NCBI GenBank assembly: GCA_964655245.1
Contig: CAZZLQ010000032.1
Coordinates: forward strand, 1 to 27,148
Length of the DNA stretch: 27,148 nt
From: JBEIHI01 sp964655245
GTDB taxonomy: Bacteria > Bdellovibrionota > UBA2394
Direction: 5' to 3'
Shown here piece after piece: positions 16,024-24,326 of this stretch. Both the position numbers and the translations under genes were made by a program. Positions within the stretch are counted from its first letter, which is position 1; the number at the start of each line of letters is the position of its first letter. The notes beneath the pieces were generated by a model that saw only the letters and a program-made list of their open reading frames with translations, was not told where the DNA came from and did no database searches.

Positions 16024-17483
16024 AACAGCGCAGACTGAGTTCTGTTTTCACCACAAACTATTCGGAAGGTGAGTTTCAGCAGATTGAAGTTCAAGTGCTT
16101 CTGAGAAACGGGCTTCCTCGATTTGACATCATCGGCTTGCCGCAGACTTTGATTCGCGAAGGAAAAGATCGAATTCTTGCTTCATTGTCGCGCTTGGGGA
16201 TTGAACTCCCCTCTCAAAAAATTCTTGTGAATCTGAGTCCCGCTGCAGTCCCAAAGCAAGGATCGCACTTTGACCTTCCGATTCTTGCAGCGATTCTCAA
16301 GTGTTTAGGAATTCTTCCCGGCATCGAAGGCAAGAATGAATACTACTGGGGGGAGGTAAGCCTAAACGGGGACGTCCTTCCATTTCCAGACTTTCTGCCG
16401 CACTACCTCTTTGCGTCGAGGATGAATGCAACGGATTTCAAGGTTCATCTTCCATCAAGCGAGGAAGAGGATCTGGCGTCTTGGCTCTCGCAACCCGTTC
16501 ATGTCATCAAACATATCGAGCAACTCTTTGATACGACAAACCTCATGACTCGAGCTCAGAATATGAGCGTTGATTTCATCGATCAAAAGAGTCTCAAGCT
16601 CTGGCTAGAGGACGACCGTGATTTTCTTTGGAATCAGCTTCAGGGATCTGAGAATCAATTTCTTCTATGGACTCTCATCTCCCTTTTTCGCTTTCACAGT
16701 CTGATTGAAGGACCCCCTGGATGTGGAAAAAGCACATGGGCCCTTGCGATGAAGGATCTGCGAAGCCCACTTGCCGCGTCTGAATGGCCTCGCAGAATCA
16801 TCGGATCACAGAGCCCTACTCGCAGCATTCAAGATATCCGAATGCGCCCCTTCATTGCCCCCCATCACTCCAGCTCAAGAACGTCCATTGTGGGAGGCGG
16901 TAGCGAACAGATTTCCCCGGGGGCTCTTAGCCAAGCTCATCTCGGCACACTCTTTCTCGATGAGATAGGGGAATTTGCACGAGACGTCGTTGAGTCCCTC
17001 CGCGAACCACTAGAAAACAAGCAAGTCACTATCGCCCGCGGTGCAGCCCAAAAGACCTTACCTGCAAACACGCAAATCATTGCAGCCATGAATCCGTGCC
17101 GCTGCGGCCGATATGGGTCCAAAAAAAACTGTTTGTGCTCGACTTCAAGCTTCTATGCCTATCGCAAAAGAATCTCGGAGCCGCTCAAGAATCGATTTCA
17201 TCTTGTCGGTTGGTGGGCATTCAAAAGCGGTGCACGGCCAGATCGCTTTCGGATTCAAAACCTCAAGCACGACTTTCTGAAGATTCCACAAGCAAACAAA
17301 ATCAACCACTCAAACGTTCAGATCAATCCGAGCGATAGTCCCCGCAGACAACGACTTTGGCTTGAGTTTTTCACAGCCTGGTGTCGCTGGCACCACGTGC
17401 TAGCACCTAGCGTTAAAGATCAAACAAGCTTCAACTCTTTTCTCGAGGACTTCAAAGGAGACGGAAATGACTCAATTCTTTGA
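16020..17483 (+). CDS. Divergent ComM/YifB-like AAA+ ATPase (Mg-chelatase family)
   Basis: A 487-residue protein with the ComM architecture: N-terminal ChlI-like domain (about 1-175, with LPRFDIIGLP and KILVNLSPA), AAA+ core with Walker A GPPGCGKST (231-239), RPFIAPHHSSS (276-286), Walker B LFLDEIGEF (311-319), and NPCRCGRYG with C360/C362 and later C371/C373. ComM is a hexameric branch-migration helicase that supports integration of DNA taken up in transformation. The C terminus is unusual: after EPLKNRFHLV the canonical 'SARAxxRILKVARTIADL' sensor-2 helix is not visible and a Trp/Phe-rich tail takes its place. Start overlaps the Y1-like gene (ATGA), and its end overlaps a 57-residue gene. 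Function in DNA branch migration is by family; the lineage-specific tail may change partners. Confidence 0.85.
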   Translation: MKQRRLSSVFTTNYSEGEFQQIEVQVLLRNGLPRFDIIGLPQTLIREGKDRILASLSRLGIELPSQKILVNLSPAAVPKQGSHFDLPILAAILKCLGILPGIEGKNEYYWGEVSLNGDVLPFPDFLPHYLFASRMNATDFKVHLPSSEEEDLASWLSQPVHVIKHIEQLFDTTNLMTRAQNMSVDFIDQKSLKLWLEDDRDFLWNQLQGSENQFLLWTLISLFRFHSLIEGPPGCGKSTWALAMKDLRSPLAASEWPRRIIGSQSPTRSIQDIRMRPFIAPHHSSSRTSIVGGGSEQISPGALSQAHLGTLFLDEIGEFARDVVESLREPLENKQVTIARGAAQKTLPANTQIIAAMNPCRCGRYGSKKNCLCSTSSFYAYRKRISEPLKNRFHLVGWWAFKSGARPDRFRIQNLKHDFLKIPQANKINHSNVQINPSDSPRRQRLWLEFFTAWCRWHHVLAPSVKDQTSFNSFLEDFKGDGNDSIL

Positions 17484-17640
17484 CTCAGAACTTCAAAACG
17501 AACTGGAAAGCCTAGGCCTCCAAACACTCCAAGGATTTTGGCGCATCGAAAGACTCCTCGAAGACATTCATCACGAGCAAATAGCCCTCAAGGAGCAAAT
17601 CGCCGCACTCAAGTTGGCCGCACAAGCAGACATCTCCTGA
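17467..17640 (+). CDS. Small coiled-coil protein, 57 residues
   Basis: A short gene easily missed. ATG at 17467 has an excellent AAAGGAG site seven bases upstream, inside the end of the ComM-like gene, which it overlaps by 17 bases in another frame. The product is acidic and helical: MTQFFDSELQNELESLG, then a heptad-like stretch IERLLEDIHHEQIALKEQIAAL, ending AAQADIS. No signal peptide or membrane segment. I do not recognise a family; a small oligomerising partner of the ATPase is a guess from context. Its stop codon lies within the left arm of a long inverted repeat. Confidence 0.65.
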   Translation: MTQFFDSELQNELESLGLQTLQGFWRIERLLEDIHHEQIALKEQIAALKLAAQADIS

Positions 17641-17698
17641 CGCACAACACCAAACCCCGCCGATCGTCTCACCCCGAAAAGGGTCAGGAGTGTCTGCT
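17625..17698. repeat. Long inverted repeat with one bulged base
   Basis: Left arm AGCAGACA-T-CTCCTGAC (17625-17641) and right arm GTCAGGAG-TGTCTGCT (17683-17698) match over 16 pairs, interrupted only by the bulged T33 (17633). The 41-base loop contains CGATCG and the right side of a smaller hairpin ACCC-CGAAAA-GGGT. No T-run follows on either strand at the right distance, so it is not a standard terminator. It covers the stop codon of the 57-residue gene. It may influence mRNA stability or be a REP-like palindrome. Confidence 0.7.
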
Positions 17699-17743
17699 GT
17701 GCATGGTCAAAAAATGAAGTCATTTCCATATGTTCAACCCTCT

Positions 17744-17768
17744 TCAGCCCCTATAAAATAAAGGCTGA
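17744..17768 (+). promoter_or_regulatory. Candidate promoter of the multiheme cytochrome operon
   Basis: TATAAA/TAAAAT at 17752-17759 is a good -10 element 23 bases before the TTG start of the first gene. It is flanked by inverted arms TCAGCC (17744-17749) and GGCTGA (17763-17768), a possible operator. No clear -35 hexamer is present at the right distance (TATGTT or TGTTCA), so activator dependence or another sigma factor is possible. Confidence 0.4.
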
Positions 17769-17781
17769 TCGAGGGGGGTTT

Positions 17782-18489
17782 TTGAGGCGCGTTTTGAAGC
17801 TGTTCAATCTGTCTTGGGGCATAGGCCTACTCGTCTGCATTGTTCATCCTGTTTGCGCCCAAGCGATTCCCGATGAAATCAAAAAAGCCTTCGCTCCCTT
17901 TGCCGTCAAACAACAGTTTCGCCACCGCTTTGAAGACCTTGAAATTAAATCAATCGATGGGAAGAAAACGCTCCTCGTCAATGTTTGGTACGAATCTTCC
18001 GCTGTTACCAAGACAGGTAAGCCAGACACTCAACTCTTTTGCCGAATTGCGCATATGACAATCTTTGGAAGACATTTGGATCGATCCCGCTCAAAGGAGC
18101 TTCCACTCGCAACGGCCTTCCGAAAAATCCCAGATCTTGAACAAGTTCGAGTTAATTTTTTCACACAGTTTCTCACCAACAAACCACTTCCACCCTCTTG
18201 GGCTCAGAAGCCTGTGGCCACCGCCACTCAATCCTCTGACCCGAACGCCAAACTAAGAGTGATTTGGGGAAGAGAAGAAAAGCTGATCAACTATCTCTCC
18301 TACAGTGTCCAGCGAGGTGAGTGGAAAACAATCTCAACACTCTTTAAAGAATCCACTCAGACTAACCATGAAGACTTTGAGAACAACTTCTGTCCAAGCG
18401 TATTGAAGATCGCACCAAACCTTCGAGCGAACTTTACAGAGATCAATAAATTTTTGAGCGATTCAAAATCAGGAGAGCAAAAACAGTGA
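17782..18489 (+). CDS. Exported protein of unknown function, first gene of cytochrome operon
   Basis: A 235-residue protein with a classical signal peptide: RRVLK, hydrophobic core to about residue 22, and a cut likely after VCAQA. The mature part is soluble-looking, contains no CxxCH heme motif and only two later cysteines (in LFCRIAHM and NNFCPSV), and matches no family that I recognise. The start is TTG at 17782, preceded by GAGGGGGG at good distance; no better start exists in frame. Its stop overlaps the GTG start of the cytochrome gene (GTGA), so expression is coupled. A periplasmic assembly or partner protein for the cytochrome is inferred from position alone. Confidence 0.75.
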   Translation: MRRVLKLFNLSWGIGLLVCIVHPVCAQAIPDEIKKAFAPFAVKQQFRHRFEDLEIKSIDGKKTLLVNVWYESSAVTKTGKPDTQLFCRIAHMTIFGRHLDRSRSKELPLATAFRKIPDLEQVRVNFFTQFLTNKPLPPSWAQKPVATATQSSDPNAKLRVIWGREEKLINYLSYSVQRGEWKTISTLFKESTQTNHEDFENNFCPSVLKIAPNLRANFTEINKFLSDSKSGEQKQ

Positions 18490-20645
18490 ACCTCTTGCGC
18501 TGGATGTTTGCTTTTACCTGCTTCAGCCTCTTTGCTGAAAGCCAGCCACTGCTTGCTGTTCGGCTCACCGACATCTTGACCAAGTCCCCAGGACCTCTTT
18601 CCAAACATCACAGTGAGTACGATGCCATATCAGGATGTATCAACTGCCACGCCAATCGGCTCGGCGGAGACATCGAAAATCCAAAATGCTTTTCCTGTCA
18701 CCCTGACATTGAAGAGCGAGTTCAGGCGAAGAAGGGCTACCATAAAGACAAAACGGAATGTCATGAGTGTCACAGTGAACATAAGGGGCTAGAGGGTTAT
18801 ATCTTTGCTCCTGAGAACTGGCTCGCGACATTCAATCACTCAGAAACAGACTACGAACTCCTTGGCGCTCACAAAAAAGTAGAATGTCGTGACTGCCACG
18901 AAACCTATCGCACCCACTTCAAAACAAAACAGCAAACGAAGACTGAAAGTTATCTCGGCGCAAAAACAACCTGCTACGAATGCCATAATGATGTGTACGA
19001 GCACCAATTTAAAAATGATGACTGGCTTGTTTGTACTCAGTGTCACTCGAGCGGAATTGAGAACTGGAAGCGGATGGCCAAAACAATGGAGTTTGATCAT
19101 GACAAAGTTGATTACCCTCTCGAGGGTCTCCACGAAAAAGTCGCCTGCTCGGATTGCCATCAACCCGATCCAAGTCTTCGTCGCGTGACCACCTTCGAAC
19201 CCCTTGCATTCGGTAAGTGCACAGACTGCCACTACGATGTTCATGAAAACAAGTTCGGACAAGATTGCGAATCCTGTCACTCCGTCTACCGACCGTGGTC
19301 TCAAGTCGCGCAATCAAAGGATTCCAAAACCGGAGCTCCCAAAGACTTCGATCACTCCAAAACAAAATTTCCGCTTCTCGGACATCATCAAGCCGTCAAA
19401 TGCGAGGGCTGCCACTCTGATCCCAAAGCAAACTTTAAGGTTGATGCTCAAAACTTTGACGAATGTTCAGACTGCCACGGCTTTGCCCACGGCATTCAAT
19501 TCAGCGAGCAAAAATGTGAAAGTTGCCACAGCATGGAGAATCGCTACTACGAATCAACTTTCGGCCTCGAGCGACACAACAAAGAATCCTGGCCTCTGAC
19601 GGGCAAACATCAAGTCCTCGACTGCAACAAGTGTCACTTCTCTGGCCAGTTCGAAGGTCTAGCCCACAAGGAATGCGATGACTGTCATCGAAACCCTCAT
19701 GATGAGCGGCAGATCGATCAGGACTGCAGCTTCTGCCATGTCACCACGTCATTCTCTTGGATTCAGTTTGATCACAACAAACAAACGGATTTCAATCTGA
19801 CCGGAAAACATCGGGAAGTTGCTTGCCTCTCTTGTCACGTGGATCAGGTTTTCAAGAACATGCCGGCCTCAAATGCAAACCCTAATTGCCAAGGCTGCCA
19901 TGCCGATCCCCATGGACCTCAGATGAAAGATGATTGCGTGACGTGCCATGCAACCGAAGGCTTTAAGCTTGTCCGAGATTTTAATCATGAAACACTTTTC
20001 AACTGGGGACTTGATGGAAGGCACTCGGAGCTCAGCTGTCAGAAGTGCCACTCCAATCACCTCAAAGGTGACTACACGATTCCAATCACTCAAAAAGATC
20101 TTAAAGCAACCGACTGCGTGAACTGCCATATGGATGTCCACGGGGGTCGACACGGTCAAAACTGCTCATCGTGCCACACGGTTCAATCATTCTCCGTAGC
20201 TTTTGGAGAGAAGGTCCATGACCTAGGATACTTCAAGCTCGAAGGCTACCACGATCAGATGGCTTGTACTGAGTGCCACCGCACCGATACACAGATTCAA
20301 GGAATGGGCATCCAATGCGTGAATTGCCACGAGAAAAATGACATCCACTTGGGCAAAATGGGCCCCGAGTGTGGCGATTGTCATCGCCAAACCTCATGGA
20401 CTCCAACCACATTCAAACACAATATGACCGCTTTCCGCCTGACGGGAGCTCATCGATATGCGGAATGTTCATCCTGCCATGTGAATCAAATTTACCAAGG
20501 CCTTCCGACGGATTGCTACTTCTGCCACTCGGACTCCAAGCTTTCAGGAGTTGCAGCTCACGGAGCCGCTAATTCAGTGATCGAATGTAGTGACTGCCAC
20601 TCAACCATTTCCTGGGGCATCAAGAGAGGAGCGGGCATTCCATGA
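18486..20645 (+). CDS. 27-heme c-type cytochrome made of nine triheme modules
   Basis: A 719-residue exported protein (signal-like residues 1-24) with 27 CxxCH heme-binding motifs that I counted directly, about one per 27 residues, from CINCH (51) to CSDCH (701). The motifs fall into nine groups of three. In eight of them a linker with the pattern Phe-x-His, a hydrophobic Leu, Gly-x-His and then CxxCH (starting near residues 117, 203, 288, 361, 428, 499, 577, 643) precedes heme 1; heme 2 is followed by a distal His such as DVH or DPH, and heme 3 closes the unit. The first group has a degenerate linker. Such proteins carry electrons through the periplasm or to the surface. GTG start overlaps the upstream stop; the stop overlaps the barrel gene (ATGA). 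Confidence 0.95.
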   Translation: MNLLRWMFAFTCFSLFAESQPLLAVRLTDILTKSPGPLSKHHSEYDAISGCINCHANRLGGDIENPKCFSCHPDIEERVQAKKGYHKDKTECHECHSEHKGLEGYIFAPENWLATFNHSETDYELLGAHKKVECRDCHETYRTHFKTKQQTKTESYLGAKTTCYECHNDVYEHQFKNDDWLVCTQCHSSGIENWKRMAKTMEFDHDKVDYPLEGLHEKVACSDCHQPDPSLRRVTTFEPLAFGKCTDCHYDVHENKFGQDCESCHSVYRPWSQVAQSKDSKTGAPKDFDHSKTKFPLLGHHQAVKCEGCHSDPKANFKVDAQNFDECSDCHGFAHGIQFSEQKCESCHSMENRYYESTFGLERHNKESWPLTGKHQVLDCNKCHFSGQFEGLAHKECDDCHRNPHDERQIDQDCSFCHVTTSFSWIQFDHNKQTDFNLTGKHREVACLSCHVDQVFKNMPASNANPNCQGCHADPHGPQMKDDCVTCHATEGFKLVRDFNHETLFNWGLDGRHSELSCQKCHSNHLKGDYTIPITQKDLKATDCVNCHMDVHGGRHGQNCSSCHTVQSFSVAFGEKVHDLGYFKLEGYHDQMACTECHRTDTQIQGMGIQCVNCHEKNDIHLGKMGPECGDCHRQTSWTPTTFKHNMTAFRLTGAHRYAECSSCHVNQIYQGLPTDCYFCHSDSKLSGVAAHGAANSVIECSDCHSTISWGIKRGAGIP

Positions 20646-22222
20646 TGAGGCTCACCATCAGCCTGCTTTCGCTGCTGACTATTCCTCCAGCGCTCCAGGC
20701 ATTTGAATACTCGGGACGAGCCAACACTTGGTCGTTGTATGAAACAGACGACACAAGCTCGACGACTATCGCTCTCATTCGAGACGAAACAGGGGCGACG
20801 ATTGGAATAGCAGTGGGTCGAGACATTGACATTGAATGCGCAAAACCCAACCGAACATGCGAATTCCAAAAAATCGGCACAGGCGAGTTAGAGAGAGTCA
20901 CTGGTGATATCTCGAGCCCCTCACGAGAGGTCCAAGGCTCCGTCGGCAAAGATACCCTTCTTTGGAATCTAGGAGTTGATGCAAAGGGATCTCACAAAAA
21001 TTTTGCAGGCAAAGTTCATGGGGACTTCCGAGCGAGCCTCCTTGAAAATCGGCAAAATTATGGTCACGACACTTATCGCCTGCGACTCACCGATCTTTAC
21101 GGCGAGTATTCCCGAAATGAATATGTTTTTCGACTGGGTCGACAGACCATCGCCCCCGGGGGCCTCTTGCTGGACGGTGCCTCCGCCATCTATCAGTTTG
21201 GTCCAGATTATTCTCAAGACGCCAAATGGATCGGAGCCTTTGCAGGACTTTCAGCAGACCCCATTTCCAAAAACTTCTCCACAGACTATATGAGCTTTGG
21301 GACTCACTACCGATTCATTCCAAACTTCTCATCAAAATCCGAAACAAAGCTGAACATCGAAGGCGCACTCATTGCAGAGACCTACAAGGGATCCATGAAT
21401 CGCTTCTATCTTTCTACCCGGCTTCACTTTACCCCAATCAAAAAGTACTCGCTCGTCGCCTATTCCAACTTGGAGCTCCCCTGGTCTGGAGAGGATGGAT
21501 CCATCAAAAGCTCCATGCTCACCGTTCAAAACTACTGGCGTCCTTTGAAAGAATGGTTTTTCTCGCTTGGACTCTCTCAATTCAGAATCGATCGCTTCCT
21601 GCAAAAGGAAGCTGTCCAGTGGGTCACAGAAAACTCTGCTCAGCAAACTCGAATGGGAGATAGCCTCGATCGTTCGCATCGCTATCGTTTGGATTTTAGA
21701 GCTTCCTACAAACCTTTTTCGGCGGCTCAGCCCTATGCCCGATTCCGATACGAAAGACGAACCTTTGATGATGATAAAAAATTCAACAACTCAGACACCA
21801 CGGAACAGGATCTCGACTTTTCTTTGCTGAATCGCAAGAACGCCTATCAGGGAACTTTTGGAATCAAACTCAACTTGATCGAAAATCTTCAGACGGACAC
21901 ATCAGGCTCCTATTTGCAACGCTTTCAATCCCGAGGATATGTCGTGATTCAGGAACTCACCTGGGATCCTGAACTCAATTGGTCCGCAAGTGCCTATGGA
22001 CAATGGATCAATAGTGAGCGCACCCGAGACTCTTCGGTATCAAACGGATCAGGCGTTCTCGAGAAAGCCAACGATATCTACGTTGGTCTAAGCGGTAGCT
22101 ATCGACTACGTAACGACCTGAAGGGCTACCTGAGCTATGAATACGGCAATGAAGCTGACCAAGGACTAGGAAGAAGAATCACCATTCAAACTGTTTATCT
22201 GCGCCTGGATTACTCGTTTTAA
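20642..22222 (+). CDS. Outer-membrane beta-barrel protein, likely cytochrome-conduit partner
   Basis: A 526-residue protein with a signal peptide (cut near LQAFEY) and a mature chain dominated by alternating polar/hydrophobic strands, many aromatic girdle residues and a C-terminal LRLDYSF, the Phe-ended outer-membrane insertion signal. A small N-terminal part has two cysteines (C64, C71). The size and place directly after a giant periplasmic cytochrome recall MtrB/PioB-type porins that shelter a cytochrome through the outer membrane, but no MtrB-specific motif is visible and sequence homology is not claimed. Start ATG 20642 overlaps the cytochrome stop as ATGA, so the two are translated together. 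A generic porin remains possible. Confidence 0.8.
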   Translation: MMRLTISLLSLLTIPPALQAFEYSGRANTWSLYETDDTSSTTIALIRDETGATIGIAVGRDIDIECAKPNRTCEFQKIGTGELERVTGDISSPSREVQGSVGKDTLLWNLGVDAKGSHKNFAGKVHGDFRASLLENRQNYGHDTYRLRLTDLYGEYSRNEYVFRLGRQTIAPGGLLLDGASAIYQFGPDYSQDAKWIGAFAGLSADPISKNFSTDYMSFGTHYRFIPNFSSKSETKLNIEGALIAETYKGSMNRFYLSTRLHFTPIKKYSLVAYSNLELPWSGEDGSIKSSMLTVQNYWRPLKEWFFSLGLSQFRIDRFLQKEAVQWVTENSAQQTRMGDSLDRSHRYRLDFRASYKPFSAAQPYARFRYERRTFDDDKKFNNSDTTEQDLDFSLLNRKNAYQGTFGIKLNLIENLQTDTSGSYLQRFQSRGYVVIQELTWDPELNWSASAYGQWINSERTRDSSVSNGSGVLEKANDIYVGLSGSYRLRNDLKGYLSYEYGNEADQGLGRRITIQTVYLRLDYSF

Positions 22223-22229
22223 GGAGTTT

Positions 22230-23588
22230 ATGAGAAACTGGATGCCCGCTCTCTCAACCGTCGCTAAAGTCATCACAGTCTCGTGCCTCATTTCGGCTTC
22301 CTCAAACTTTTTGTTTGCCCAGGAGGCAGCGGGAGGCTCCACCGCAGCCGTTGTTTTAAGCCAACAACTGGATGTTTTCTCCGCCCCATCAACGAGCTCT
22401 TTGCGAATCCTTCAACTGAAGCAAGGAACTCCTATCGAAGTCATCGGCTCAGAGTCAGGTTTTGCGAAAATTCGATATCGTCTTGAGGGAGAATTTCCCA
22501 TTGAGGGATTTGCCCTCGAAGACGGAATTCGGAGAAACATTCCAGAGAATCAGATAAAGGCACTTCAACCCAAACAACAGAACTACGAATCGGAAGAGAC
22601 TGTCGAACCGGTCATCGAAGCGGCCCCCCTCCCCGACACTCTTCCTTCCGAAAGTCCAGACGCCTCTTTGCTGCCGAAGCCTAAAGAACGTGAATCTCTC
22701 TTCATTGTGTCGAAACCCAAGAAGCGTAGTCAAAACCGACTCCAGTACGAGGGACACTTCGGCATAGGATTTCAAACTTTGGCAGAGGATCTAACTACGA
22801 AACCAAGCGATAGCGACTCTTACGCGACAGAACCCTTTTTGAGTTATGAAATGTCAGGAGTGCTTTTTGATCTGAATGGTCGGCTTACCTTTCGAGCAAC
22901 AACTTCTTTAGAGCTAGGGTTACATCTAGGTTATGATTTCACTGTGTTTCGAGGCTCAGTCGCAGCCCCGTCGGCCAGCCTTTCACCGAATATCGATGAA
23001 TCCAACGTTCAAGCGCTCATGCACGAAATTCAAAGTGGCCCCTATGCACGTTTTGAATATCGCCTTAACAAAAATTACTCGATTGAACCTGAGTTGAGCG
23101 TTCTTGGCGCTTACCAGCTCTTTACAACGAATCAGTTAAAGACCAACGACGATCTATCCCCGGGCTTGCAGGGCCAGTCAGTTTTGATGAACTGGCAAAT
23201 CATTCAGCTTCTACCTCAAGTCTCGCTGAACATCCGAATGCCCAATGAGCTTTCATTACGCACTCATCTGGCCTTGGGCGTATGGACAAGCTTTTCCGAA
23301 AGCCCCACTACAACAACAGACGCCAACGGCGTTGCTCTCGCCGAAGAAGAGATGATTCGAACAGGAGCACCATCATCGGCACCTCTAGGACTCAACTACG
23401 GCGCTCAGGTGAACTGGAACCTCAAACGTCTTGGCGTTGAAACCGTCGGCCTCGTCGCGTTTTTTAACAGTCGAGACATCTCACGCTCATTCTCAGGCGT
23501 GGGCAATCGCGCCAGCATGCTGATGAAAGACACAAAAGCCTCGACCCAGATTTACAACTTTGGAATTGGCGCTGAATATCTCTTCTGA
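22230..23588 (+). CDS. SH3-like domain plus outer-membrane beta-barrel protein
   Basis: A 452-residue exported protein with a signal peptide to about residue 31 (NFLFAQ). Residues about 40-95 look like a bacterial SH3 domain (VVLSQQLDVFSAPSTSSLRI, QGTPIEVIGSESGFAKIRY), a fold that often binds peptidoglycan or peptides. A Pro/Glu-rich linker follows and then strand-rich sequence to the end, with a Phe-terminated GIGAEYLF insertion signal typical of outer-membrane barrels. ATG at 22230 has AAGGAG three bases upstream. It follows the other barrel by seven bases and belongs to the same operon. It may anchor the conduit to the cell wall; this is inference. The gene ends three bases from a convergent phosphatase gene. 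Confidence 0.75.
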   Translation: MRNWMPALSTVAKVITVSCLISASSNFLFAQEAAGGSTAAVVLSQQLDVFSAPSTSSLRILQLKQGTPIEVIGSESGFAKIRYRLEGEFPIEGFALEDGIRRNIPENQIKALQPKQQNYESEETVEPVIEAAPLPDTLPSESPDASLLPKPKERESLFIVSKPKKRSQNRLQYEGHFGIGFQTLAEDLTTKPSDSDSYATEPFLSYEMSGVLFDLNGRLTFRATTSLELGLHLGYDFTVFRGSVAAPSASLSPNIDESNVQALMHEIQSGPYARFEYRLNKNYSIEPELSVLGAYQLFTTNQLKTNDDLSPGLQGQSVLMNWQIIQLLPQVSLNIRMPNELSLRTHLALGVWTSFSESPTTTTDANGVALAEEEMIRTGAPSSAPLGLNYGAQVNWNLKRLGVETVGLVAFFNSRDISRSFSGVGNRASMLMKDTKASTQIYNFGIGAEYLF

Positions 23589-23591
23589 GAG

Positions 23592-24278
23592 CTAAGCGGC
23601 CTTATTGATCAGAAAGCTTTCCAAATGCATTCGAACATCTCGAAAATCTTCGAAAGGCGAATATGAGATGCTCTGCTTGCGACAGAAATCTGCGAGCGAC
23701 TTTTTCGCAAAGACGAGATCAGTCCGAGAGGCCGGGCAATGATCGGTATTTCCGTCACCGATGTAGATCGTCAAATTCAAAGCTGCTCGTGAAGCAGTCG
23801 TCATTGAACTGCATTTGCAGTGATGAAAGGCAGAGCACTCCGCATTGATGACGGCAGGCTTGATCTCCCAGCCTGCACCACTATCGATAGCGGAATTGGC
23901 AATCACTCGAACATTGGGCAACCCCTCACGAGCAAGCAAAGGCCGAATAAACTGAACAAACCCGCCACTCAAAACAGTTAGTGGGGCTCTCTTTTCTTCC
24001 AACCAGCGGTAGAAAGTAGAGAAGGCAGGGTCGAGAGAAACATTTTTCATCACCCAGTCCGTTGCCTCGTTGACCGAAAGTGGAAAGTGACGGAACACCT
24101 CAGAGACTGCCTCTTTCTCCGTCATCTCTCCCCTGTCCATCTTTGCCTCAATCGAAGCCCAAGCTGATCCGCCGAACTCATCGAGCAATAGCTGAAGTGA
24201 ATCTTGGCGACTGATCGTCCCATCAAAATCGGAGAAAACCTGAAACTGGGGGGCCGGAACCATGCCCCAGTGCACCAT
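23592..24278 (-). CDS. HAD-superfamily phosphatase, MtnX-like
   Basis: A 228-residue HAD phosphatase with motif I FSDFDGTIS (nucleophile D17, acid D19), motif II S104 in VLSGG, and motif IV YIGDGNTDHCPASRTD (D175, D179). The last stretch, plus the CKC segment near 154-156 (candidate Lys K155), resembles MtnX, which dephosphorylates 2-hydroxy-3-keto-5-methylthiopentenyl-1-phosphate in methionine salvage. No other methionine salvage gene is near, so a broader phosphoserine-phosphatase-like role is possible. The ATG at 24278 lacks a good ribosome site; an ATG at 24263 (codon 6) is an alternative. The gene is convergent with the SH3-barrel gene, leaving only three bases between stop codons. Confidence 0.8.
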   Translation of the reverse strand: MVHWGMVPAPQFQVFSDFDGTISRQDSLQLLLDEFGGSAWASIEAKMDRGEMTEKEAVSEVFRHFPLSVNEATDWVMKNVSLDPAFSTFYRWLEEKRAPLTVLSGGFVQFIRPLLAREGLPNVRVIANSAIDSGAGWEIKPAVINAECSAFHHCKCSSMTTASRAALNLTIYIGDGNTDHCPASRTDLVFAKKSLADFCRKQSISYSPFEDFRDVRMHLESFLINKAA

Positions 24279-24326
24279 CGAAAGGATCAGACCTCAAAGA
24301 CAAAGGCCGAATGTACGATGGAGAAC

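Noticed and set aside
18840..19313. 157-codon open frame on the minus strand within the cytochrome
   Set aside because: A by-product of the repeated Cys/His codons of the cytochrome; its hydrophobic sequence follows from complementing CxxCH-rich codons.
18486..20645. Tandem repeats considered as a DNA-level repeat array or CRISPR
   Set aside because: The repetition is at protein level with diverged codons; no identical DNA repeats or spacers are present.
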